Source: REEB470 sp032117095 (lineage in GTDB: Bacteria; Bacillota; Bacilli; Paenibacillales; YIM-B00363). Taken from it: a stretch of DNA of 17,245 nucleotides. Shown piece after piece: positions 8,026 to 13,497 of this stretch. The notes beneath the pieces were generated by a model. The model did not search any database and was not told where the DNA came from. It worked only from the letters and a program-made list of their open reading frames with translations. The stretch spans positions 1-17,245 of the forward strand of contig JAULZZ010000017.1 of the NCBI GenBank assembly GCA_032117095.1, written 5' to 3'. The position numbers were made by a program, and so were the translations under genes. Each line of letters begins with the position of its first letter. Position 1 is the first letter of the stretch.

Positions 8026-8079
8026 GAGGGGATTCGTTCAAACAGATCAAAATGGTTCAAAGATGGTTGCGCATAGACA

Positions 8080-8106
8080 TAAAAAAACAAATCCCTGAGG
8101 ATTTGT
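8080..8106 (-). terminator. Intrinsic terminator of the 8162-9802 receptor gene
   Basis: A perfect 8-bp stem (ACAAATCC at 8087-8094 with GGATTTGT at 8099-8106) and a 4-nt loop, followed on the minus strand by seven T (8081-8087). It lies 55 bp after the receptor stop. A second small hairpin (TCCCC/GGGGA, about 8118-8136) sits between. It ends the cheW B-receptor unit just before the promoter of the cheW A operon. Confidence 0.8.
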
Positions 8107-8161
8107 GAAATGTCCTCCCCGTGAAGCAAGGGGAAGTGTCGATTTTATTTTGAAGATTTTT

Positions 8162-9802
8162 TTACATGTCGTATTGCGATTCCAATTCATGGTCGTCCAA
8201 CAAGTTCAGTTTCTGTTTTTTGAATGTGCGTGATGATGCTTGGGATTCGCCATTTCCTTCGTTGCTGCCATGGATAAACATTTGAAGATTTCTCACGATA
8301 TGGCTCAACTCATCTGCTTGATCCATGAGTTGTTGTGAGGAAGCAGAGCTTTCTTCTGCGACCGCTGCATTTTGTTGCGTCACTTGTTCCATTTGGCTGA
8401 TCGTACGGGATACTTGTTCTGTTCCCCGCGTTTGCTCCTCACTCGCCACGGTAATTTCACTAACGATTTTGCTTACTTTGTCTGCGTTATTTTTAATTTC
8501 CTCGAGCGACTTACTTACAAGATTGCTAATGTCTACGCCTTTTCTGGATAACTCGATATTTTTATCGATGATCGTAGCCGTATCTTTCGCCGCATTGGCG
8601 CTACGTTGGGCGAGGTTGCGCACTTCTTCGGCGACGACCGCAAACCCAGCACCCGCTTCCCCTGCACGCGCCGCTTCTACTGCCGCATTGAGTGCAAGAA
8701 TATTCGTTTGAAATGCGATTTCGTCGATGACTTTGATAATTTTAGAAATGTCATCGCTCGATTTTTTGATTTCCTCCATGGAATGGTTCATCTCGATCAT
8801 TTTGGAAAACCCGTCTTTGGCAGACTCGTTCGTTTTTTCTGATAAAATCGACGCTTGTCGTGTATTTTCACTATTTTGACGGAACATTGAAGCCGTCTCT
8901 TCCATGGTTGCCGAAGTTTCCTCGATCGAGGCTGCCTGCTCGGTACTGCCTTCAGCAAGCTGTTGGCCTGCTGAGGCCAATTGAGACGCCGCAATTTTTA
9001 CGGAACTCGCATTGGCATGAATACTCGTTCCGACCGTATGCAATACACGTCCCATCTTCAATATTCCATTGATCAAAAAGCCGATCAATACGACCAAAGA
9101 AGCTATCAGAACAACTGCGGTCCAAAAAAATACATTCACTTGTGACTGCACTGTTTCCACACTATTCGCCGTACGATTGTCTAACAATGTAAAGAAATCA
9201 TTCACGGGTTTCATGATTTCGCTTTTGTATTTGTGGTATTGTGCGTCATGCATAATCCGGATTGCAAAATCCCGGTTCGTTTCATTGGGAAGCATCAATT
9301 TACGCGCATCTGCACTGAGGTTGCCCTTTACTGCGTCCATGGCGATGACTTCCACATTGACGAGTCCGTTGGAATTGTTTTCTGCTTCCGTTAATTTGGA
9401 AAATTCTTCTTCGGTGAATCCTACTTCTTTCATCATTTCTTTTAGTGGTTTGGTGGCACCATCTGGCGTTGGTTTCACGCCATCAACAACGAATAAATCC
9501 CAGTAAATTTTCTCATATCCGACGGGACGGGGAAGTTTTCCATTGCGGATGTCCAAAATATTCATGTACATGCTTTCATACTTGGGGTCACCCGTGACGA
9601 CATACGTTCTTGCCAAGCGCGTGAGGTCATCGGAACTTTGGCGCAACTCATCTGCGAGTAAATTCGACTCGTACCGTTTCGTCTGCATATCATGTAGTGT
9701 TGTCTGTGCGTTGTTCAACAGTGCAAATACAACACCCAAAACCACGACGACAACCGCCAACAAGGAATACAAAATTGTGAATTTTTTATTCATTCCCATC
9801 AT
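8162..9802 (-). CDS. Methyl-accepting chemotaxis protein (546 aa)
   Basis: The start is ATG at 9802 (MMGMNKKF), preceded by AAAAAGGAGATGTCG. A 45-residue in-frame extension upstream has no ribosome binding site at its ATG and reads through MITE-like sequence. TM1 is at 8-29. The extracellular sensor (30-222) contains DLTRLARTYVVTGDPKYES and RNGKLPRPVGYEKIYWDL, a pattern I recall from receptors and other sensors whose ligand is unclear. TM2 is at 223-247. The signalling coil starts near 272 (ASQLASAGQQLAEGS) and has the usual hairpin tip AFQTNILALNAAVEAARAG. A normal HAMP domain does not fit in the roughly 25 residues after TM2. It is probably cotranscribed with cheW B across a 225-bp spacer, and a strong terminator follows. 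Confidence 0.94.
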   Translation of the reverse strand: MMGMNKKFTILYSLLAVVVVVLGVVFALLNNAQTTLHDMQTKRYESNLLADELRQSSDDLTRLARTYVVTGDPKYESMYMNILDIRNGKLPRPVGYEKIYWDLFVVDGVKPTPDGATKPLKEMMKEVGFTEEEFSKLTEAENNSNGLVNVEVIAMDAVKGNLSADARKLMLPNETNRDFAIRIMHDAQYHKYKSEIMKPVNDFFTLLDNRTANSVETVQSQVNVFFWTAVVLIASLVVLIGFLINGILKMGRVLHTVGTSIHANASSVKIAASQLASAGQQLAEGSTEQAASIEETSATMEETASMFRQNSENTRQASILSEKTNESAKDGFSKMIEMNHSMEEIKKSSDDISKIIKVIDEIAFQTNILALNAAVEAARAGEAGAGFAVVAEEVRNLAQRSANAAKDTATIIDKNIELSRKGVDISNLVSKSLEEIKNNADKVSKIVSEITVASEEQTRGTEQVSRTISQMEQVTQQNAAVAEESSASSQQLMDQADELSHIVRNLQMFIHGSNEGNGESQASSRTFKKQKLNLLDDHELESQYDM

Positions 9803-9871
9803 CGACATCTCCTTTTTCATTTTGATTTTTATTGCCAGAAAACGCTTACAAATAAATCTTTTCCACTTTGA

Positions 9872-9929
9872 AAGTAGTTTCTCGTAAAAGGGAGCCCTTT
9901 GCATAGATGTTTTTAATCCGTGTTTCGTA
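9872..9929 (+). repeat. Degenerate half-copy of the 103-bp MITE
   Basis: GTTTCTCGTAAAAGGGAG, then CCTTTGCATAGATG and TTTTTAATCCGTGTTTCGTA, align with the right half of the element at 10540-10642 and end at the equivalent base. The three bases that follow are TGA, which fits the TNA target pattern. I see no matching left half, so it is decayed or truncated. Confidence 0.5.
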
Positions 9930-9991
9930 TGAATCACGCTTTCAAACCATATCCCTAGCGTAAAAACGATGCCTTTTCGCCGAGGTGAAGT

Positions 9992-10027
9992 CGCCTTTGT
10001 GTATATGTTTTCAATCGGTGATTCGCA
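9992..10027 (+). repeat. Second degenerate MITE half-copy abutting the cheW B stop codon
   Basis: CCTTTGTGTATATGTTTTC followed by AATCGGTGATTCGCA resembles the right end of the 103-bp MITE (CCTTTGTATGGACATTTTT then AATCAGTGTTTAGTA). It ends at 10027, immediately before TTA, the reverse complement of the cheW B stop codon. TTA also fits a TNA target. No left half is recognisable. Confidence 0.4.
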
Positions 10028-10504
10028 TTAGTTCGCTTCGGCGAGGACGTGTTGTGCTTCTCTTTCACTAAACACCGCATTGGAATCGAGAATCATGATG
10101 ACTTTGTCTTTGACTTTGCCCAGCGATTTCAAAAACGCTTGCTTCAAGTCGCTGATGTGCTCGGGGATGTCTTCCATGTTTTCTGGCAAAATGTCCGTGA
10201 CTTCCGACACCATGTCCACGATAAAACCCACCAGCTTGTTCCCTGTCGACGTCGACACTTCCATCACGATAATGCACGTCCGATCGTCATAGTCGCGCTC
10301 ATGCAACCCGAACTTCAAGCGCAAATCGATGACGGGGATGATGCGTCCGCGCAAATTCATGACTCCTTTCACATAGGTGGGCATTTTGGGGATGTGTGTA
10401 ATCTCCATCATGCCGATGATCTCTTTTACGGCCAAAATCGGGATGCCGTAATTTTCCTCATTAAGTAAAAATGTGAGGAATTTGTTGATGTGCTTTACCA
10501 ACAT
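10028..10504 (-). CDS. cheW: Chemotaxis coupling protein CheW, copy B
   Basis: A 158-aa CheW-domain protein, identical in every residue to copy A at 7429-7905. The start is ATG at 10504 after GAAAGGAGTGGGACAC. A longer in-frame start at 10549 would begin inside an inserted MITE and is not shared with copy A, so I reject it. Its sigma-D promoter lies about 200 bp upstream, with the 103-bp MITE in between. A receptor gene follows after 225 bp, making this a cheW-receptor transcription unit separate from the cheW A operon. Why the cell keeps two identical coupling proteins is not evident; a dosage role is possible. Confidence 0.96.
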   Translation of the reverse strand: MLVKHINKFLTFLLNEENYGIPILAVKEIIGMMEITHIPKMPTYVKGVMNLRGRIIPVIDLRLKFGLHERDYDDRTCIIVMEVSTSTGNKLVGFIVDMVSEVTDILPENMEDIPEHISDLKQAFLKSLGKVKDKVIMILDSNAVFSEREAQHVLAEAN

Positions 10505-10539
10505 GTGTCCCACTCCTTTCAAAATGTACGCGCTACTCA

Positions 10540-10642
10540 TACTAAACACTGATTGAATACAGGAATCCTATTGGTTAAAAAACACAATGATTTCTTGTGA
10601 AATGGGATCCTTTGTATGGACATTTTTAATCAGTGTTTAGTA
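10540..10642 (+). mobile_element. 103-bp MITE (family 1) in the cheW B leader
   Basis: Terminal inverted repeats TACTAAACACTGATT (left) and AATCAGTGTTTAGTA (right) are exact complements. Direct TCA repeats at 10537-10539 and 10643-10645 look like a 3-bp target duplication. There is no coding capacity. A second copy of the same length lies in reverse orientation at 14349-14451, differing at about 14 of 103 positions. The corresponding leader of cheW A has no insert. In RNA the element could fold into a long, imperfect hairpin between the promoter and the ribosome binding site. The parent transposase is not in the window. Confidence 0.88.
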
Positions 10643-10703
10643 TCACTACGACCATGAGTCGTAGCCGGCTCAAATCTCCTGTCGTAGCAACGACCTGCAT
10701 ATA

Positions 10704-10730
10704 TTATCGGATGGTGCGCCGAAATTTTTA
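10704..10730 (-). promoter_or_regulatory. Sigma-D (sigma-28) type promoter of cheW B
   Basis: On the minus strand: TAAA (10727-10730), a 15-nt spacer, then TCCGATAA (10704-10711). This differs from the known TAAA-N15-GCCGATAA pattern by one base. It is conserved in position and sequence with the promoter of cheW A. It faces away from the cmk promoter about 75 bp to the right. Confidence 0.75.
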
Positions 10731-10806
10731 GAGGGGATGTGGAAAAGTACAAAAATATTTTGAAAACGCTTGCGTGTTTTCTTACACTACCTGCAACGAC
10801 ATTTTT

Positions 10807-10836
10807 TTGCTTATTTGCCCGTCGAAATGGTATACT
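10807..10836 (+). promoter_or_regulatory. Probable sigma-A promoter of cmk-plsC
   Basis: TTGCTT (10807-10812), an 18-bp spacer, and TATACT (10831-10836) preceded by TGG, an extended -10. It lies 40 bp before the cmk start codon with no other gene between. Confidence 0.6.
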
Positions 10837-10875
10837 ACATACGTGCATGTCGTTCGTGCGAAAAGGAGTTCGATC

Positions 10876-11583
10876 ATGTCCCAGACTACTCAGAAGAAAA
10901 TCAACGTCGCCCTTGACGGCCCTGCGGGGTCCGGAAAAAGCACTGTAGCACAGCGCATCGCTTCCCTTTTGGGCTATACGTATGTGGATACTGGTGCGAT
11001 GTATCGGGCCATGACATTGGCTTTTCTGCGGGCGAATATGCCGATAGCCGATGTCGTTTCCCCCGCATTCGTCAGACAACAACGTATTACTTGGACGACG
11101 TCCGATGGGGGAAGACAGGTGTTCCTCAACGGCGAAGAGGTGACCGAGGCGATCCGTAGCATCGCCGTCACAAATCACGTCACTGCGGTCGCGGCACTCC
11201 TCGAGGTAAGACATCATTTGGTGCACGAACAACGCTTTTTGGCACGCGATGGGGGCATCGTGATGGATGGCCGTGACATCGGTACGCACGTGCTACCAGA
11301 TGCTGCCGTTAAAATTTATTTAACCGCCTCGGTAGAAGTGCGTGCACGTCGCCGCTATGCGCAGTGGATACAGACAAACCCATCGCTCACGCTCGATGAC
11401 TTGATCGCCTCCATCACATTGCGCGACCACCAAGATCAAACACGGACACACGCCCCCTTGGTGTGCGCACCGGATGCCGTTGTCATAGACAGTTCTGATT
11501 TGGACATTACAGACGTCGTACACCGTATCGTGACACAGTGTACTGCGGTGATCGGGAGCGTGACATCGTCTCATGATTTATAA
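10876..11583 (+). CDS. cmk: Cytidylate kinase
   Basis: Phosphorylates CMP and dCMP with ATP, recycling the CMP released in phospholipid and RNA turnover. The 235-aa product has the P-loop DGPAGSGKSTVAQ (14-26), VDTGAMYRAMT (37-47), the family signature MDGRDIGTHVLPDA (130-143) and the lid-like TLRDHQDQTRTHAP (181-194), all typical of bacterial Cmk of about 220-230 aa. The start ATG at 10876 follows AAAAGGAG (10861-10868) with 7 nt spacing; an in-frame ATG at 10774 lies upstream of the promoter and is rejected. It overlaps plsC by 11 bp, a common Bacillota pairing. YpfA-type PilZ genes usually lie upstream of cmk on the same strand; here that gene is on the other strand and 3.4 kb further on. 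Confidence 0.96.
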   Translation: MSQTTQKKINVALDGPAGSGKSTVAQRIASLLGYTYVDTGAMYRAMTLAFLRANMPIADVVSPAFVRQQRITWTTSDGGRQVFLNGEEVTEAIRSIAVTNHVTAVAALLEVRHHLVHEQRFLARDGGIVMDGRDIGTHVLPDAAVKIYLTASVEVRARRRYAQWIQTNPSLTLDDLIASITLRDHQDQTRTHAPLVCAPDAVVIDSSDLDITDVVHRIVTQCTAVIGSVTSSHDL

Positions 11584-12163
11584 AATAAGCAGATCGTTTT
11601 TGCGCACATTGGTGCGCCTTTTGTTTCGCATCCGTGTCGTCGGTATCGACAACATCCCCGCCCAAGGGGGCGTGATGCTCTGTAGCAATCATCGCAGTTT
11701 GTGGGACCCGCCGCTCATCGGCATTTTCGTCCCACGTCAAGTCCACTATATGGCAAAAGCCGAGTTGCTCCGCATCCCTGTACTCGCTTATTTCCTGCGA
11801 AAATTCGGTGTCATTCCCGTCACACGGGGCAGCATGAGCATCGATACGATTAAGATTTCATTGCGTTTATTGCGGGAACAACGCATCATTGCTATTTTCC
11901 CCGAAGGCACACGAAGCAAGACAGGCGCACTCGGAGAAGGAAAAAAAGGCGCCGTGAGCCTTGCCCTGCGCAGTGGTGCCACCATCATTCCGACTGCCAT
12001 CATCGGGTCATACCGCCGATTTCACCCGTTGACGATCGTCTACGGCAGCCCATTGGTACTGCATCCCGATGAAACATTGCATCCTGCAGACCAACAAGCG
12101 CAATGGACACGTGAACTGATGGCGACGATTTCTCGCCTGCTCACATCCGAAGCGCCACAGTGA
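11573..12163 (+). CDS. plsC: 1-acyl-sn-glycerol-3-phosphate acyltransferase
   Basis: Acylates lysophosphatidic acid to phosphatidic acid in membrane phospholipid synthesis, acting at the inner face of the membrane. The 196-aa protein has the catalytic NHRSLWD motif (H40 and D45 of HX4D), GVIPVTRG (79-86) and the glycerol-phosphate-binding FPEGTRS (109-115), followed by KKGAVSLALRSGATIIPTAI. Its length is normal for a short PlsC. The ATG at 11573 lies inside the cmk 3' end (11-bp overlap) and has only a distant GGGAG upstream, so translation is probably coupled to cmk. Its link to Cmk makes sense because lipid synthesis releases CMP. No good T-rich terminator follows on the plus strand. Confidence 0.94.
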   Translation: MIYKISRSFLRTLVRLLFRIRVVGIDNIPAQGGVMLCSNHRSLWDPPLIGIFVPRQVHYMAKAELLRIPVLAYFLRKFGVIPVTRGSMSIDTIKISLRLLREQRIIAIFPEGTRSKTGALGEGKKGAVSLALRSGATIIPTAIIGSYRRFHPLTIVYGSPLVLHPDETLHPADQQAQWTRELMATISRLLTSEAPQ

Positions 12164-12300
12164 CGTATTTTTTCGTACTCCCGTTGCCCGTGCGTCTTTA
12201 TCCCGAAAAAAAACATCTTTAAGGGTAAGCGTCAATCTTTCAAACCGTCACTTGTTTTGTGACATCTTGAGGCGAATCGTTTAACCTGTTGACATTGGTT

Positions 12301-12326
12301 TGAATAAAGCAGCCTCTCGGCTGCTT
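12301..12326 (-). terminator. Stem-loop after the VapC-like gene (possibly bidirectional)
   Basis: AAGCAGCC (12307-12314) and GGCTGCTT (12319-12326) form a perfect 8-bp stem with a TCTC loop, 2 bp after the toxin stop codon. On the minus strand TTTATTC follows, a modest T-tract. On the plus strand it could also stop cmk-plsC transcripts, although no T-run follows there. Confidence 0.6.
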
Positions 12327-12328
12327 CA

Positions 12329-12727
12329 TTATAAAATGTCTTTCATTGGCAGTTGATATTGCGTCTCCACAAACTTCATATCTTGATCTCTCGATACAAG
12401 AGTAAGCCCATGTTCTAGGGCAGTTGCAATGATTAGCGCATCTGGTGTTTTCAGTTTTCGTCCTTTGTTTCTCTGTTCTCTTCTCATCGATCCCGCACGA
12501 TTGGCGATAGCCGACGTAACTTCCAAGCAACGAGAACTATTAAAAAGCTGAATTTGCTCAAGCACTTCTTCGGATCGCAATCCACTAAGTACTTCGCACT
12601 CGGTAATTACTGAAAAATAGATCGGAATCTTCTGTTGAGCTGTTTCAAAAATAAAATCCAGTACTGATTTTTCACGAATCAGAATAGCGATAGCAATATT
12701 CGTGTCAAGTAAATATCCAGTTGTCAT
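12329..12727 (-). CDS. PIN-domain ribonuclease toxin, VapC-like
   Basis: A 132-aa PIN-domain protein. The acidic residues expected to bind metal are present: D8 in YLLDTNIAIA, E43 in ITECEVLSG, D96 in TPDALIIATALEHG and D114 in LVSRDQDM. VapC toxins cleave RNA, often tRNA or rRNA, and are held inactive by a partner encoded just upstream. The reading frame is intact. The ATG at 12727 has no convincing ribosome binding site, because a 209-bp MITE now lies upstream, between it and the presumed antitoxin gene. Without the insert, the antitoxin stop and this ATG would be 1 nt apart. Expression is therefore probably altered. A stem-loop follows directly. Confidence 0.88.
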   Translation of the reverse strand: MTTGYLLDTNIAIAILIREKSVLDFIFETAQQKIPIYFSVITECEVLSGLRSEEVLEQIQLFNSSRCLEVTSAIANRAGSMRREQRNKGRKLKTPDALIIATALEHGLTLVSRDQDMKFVETQYQLPMKDIL

Positions 12728-12731
12728 ATCA

Positions 12732-12940
12732 TACTAATTCCAAACTGAAAAATCGATAGTATCCAGACTCTACCAGTAATACTTTTGATATTTTTTTGAC
12801 AAGAAAGTCAGTGTTTCAGAAAAAATATTTTCTACTTTCCTGTGAGAATCGGCTGTTCTGTTTTTGAACGACCGTTTGCGAACCTCTTTCCATGCATAAG
12901 ACGTATGTTATTTTGTCGATATATTTGTTTGGAATTAGTA
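12732..12940. mobile_element. 209-bp MITE (family 2) between antitoxin and toxin
   Basis: Perfect 14-bp terminal inverted repeats, TACTAATTCCAAAC (12732-12745) and GTTTGGAATTAGTA (12927-12940), with partial similarity continuing inward. Direct TCA repeats at 12729-12731 and 12941-12943 form the apparent 3-bp target duplication. The interior is AT-rich and encodes nothing recognisable. The right-hand TCA is the complement of the antitoxin TGA stop codon, so the insertion duplicated the stop codon and left the antitoxin intact. The termini share TACTAA with the 103-bp MITE family but diverge afterwards. Confidence 0.88.
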
Positions 12941-13177
12941 TCAGTCCCAATCTTCTTCACGAATCTTTTTTAAATTAGTCATCAACTGATGCCCTTGATC
13001 AGGTGTCAATATGCCTGCCGATGCTATGATGTCATCAATACTATAATCATCTTCAACTTCAATCGTTTTCTTCTGAAAATCAACAACCACCTTGTTTCGG
13101 CTCATATTCATTTTCGAGAAAATACTCCACAATTGCGCATACGTCGCATCATCTAATTTTTTAGAGATTGCCATCAT
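12941..13177 (-). CDS. Presumed antitoxin of the VapC-like toxin
   Basis: A 78-aa acidic protein (MMAISKKLDDATYAQLW to EEDWD) upstream of the toxin gene. I recognise no named DNA-binding fold, but its size, its charge (the C-terminal half is rich in Asp and Glu), the segment TIEVEDDYSIDDIIASAGI and its place before a PIN toxin fit an antitoxin. The start ATG at 13177 (or the next ATG) follows CGAAAGGAGA. The stop TGA (12941-12943) is one side of the MITE target duplication. The gene itself is undamaged, so the cell should still make this protein. It could also be a small protein of other function that happens to sit here, but the reconstructed 1-nt spacing to the toxin argues for a true operon. 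Confidence 0.75.
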   Translation of the reverse strand: MMAISKKLDDATYAQLWSIFSKMNMSRNKVVVDFQKKTIEVEDDYSIDDIIASAGILTPDQGHQLMTNLKKIREEDWD

Positions 13178-13221
13178 AACATCTCCTTTCGGCGAGCTTT
13201 GTAAAGATTGATTCTACATTC

Positions 13222-13251
13222 ATTATACAATGTAAACTCAGAGAGTGTAAA
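13222..13251 (-). promoter_or_regulatory. Possible promoter of the TA operon, with -35 in the IS256 end
   Basis: On the minus strand: TTTACA (13246-13251), an 18-bp spacer, then TATAAT (13222-13227), 44 bp before the antitoxin ATG. The -35 hexamer lies in the inverted repeat of the IS256 remnant that begins near 13243, while the perfect -10 lies in flanking DNA. IS256-family ends are known to create such hybrid promoters. Confidence 0.5.
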
Positions 13252-13440
13252 ATAGTTTGTGTAAATGGAAGAGGAAGCCTTCGTCTGGTAGAATTGAGTC
13301 ACCATAAAACAATTCACAGAAAAGAGGGCTTCCCCATGAACCATCTTACTACAGATTTGATTCAAGCGCTAGTCACGAAACAAGATATTACGGAAGTATT
13401 TCGCAGTCACTAGGAGTCAGCGATGAATCAACTGCTACAA
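13243..13440 (+). mobile_element. IS256-family remnant, 5' end
   Basis: It begins with GAGTGTAAAATAGTTTGTG, matching the end at 14259 at almost every position, followed by an approximately 90-bp leader and the start of a transposase gene at 13336. The similarity to a transposase stops near 13440. This is the left end of an element oriented left to right; the remainder is missing. The Fic gene begins about 60 bp further on. Confidence 0.7.
13336..13440 (+). pseudogene. IS256-family transposase, N-terminal fragment
   Basis: ATG at 13336 opens MNHLTTDLIQALVTKQDITE and continues VFRSH, then a TAG where the family usually has Leu, then ESAMNQLLQT before similarity is lost. The pattern (M.....D.I.AL....DI...FR..L..A.NQLLQ.E) is the N-terminus of IS256-type transposases. 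The nonsense codon and truncation make it inactive. GAAAAGAGGG upstream is the probable old ribosome binding site. Confidence 0.7.
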
Positions 13441-13497
13441 ACGGGAGCGTCATGTTAATTAATAAACTATTGATAAAAGAACAATAAGTATGTCCTA

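Larger units (their letters stand above)
7429..8032 (-). repeat. Duplicated cheW segment, copy A (gene plus leader and promoter)
   Basis: The coding region, ribosome binding site, leader and sigma-D promoter are all homologous to 10028-10738. Homology stops at the stop codon on one side and just beyond the -35 element (GAGGGGAT) on the other. The coding part is about 98% identical, while the leader is visibly more diverged and this copy lacks the MITE found in copy B. Confidence 0.8.
10028..10738 (-). repeat. Duplicated cheW segment, copy B (interrupted by a MITE)
   Basis: The counterpart of 7429-8032. With the 103-bp MITE (plus one 3-bp flank) removed, the leader aligns with copy A through CTTTCAAAATGTACG near the start codon, the CTCAAATCTC region, and the TATTATCGGATG.TGCGCC promoter box. 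A local hairpin (CTACGAC 10646-10652 with GTCGTAG 10658-10664) is present only here. Confidence 0.8.

Noticed and set aside
7906..8032. Conserved cheW leader as a c-di-GMP or other riboswitch
   Set aside because: The strongest conservation is explained by the sigma-D promoter, the remaining leader is poorly conserved between copies, and no known riboswitch core is visible.
10028..10549. Longer cheW B starting at 10549
   Set aside because: The start would lie inside the MITE, and the extension is not shared with copy A; GAAAGGAGTGG before the ATG at 10504 is conserved in both copies.
12732..12940. Clear promoter for the toxin inside the 209-bp MITE
   Set aside because: TTGTCA and TATTAC are present on the minus strand, but the spacing is only 15 bp and the -10 is poor, so I do not list it.
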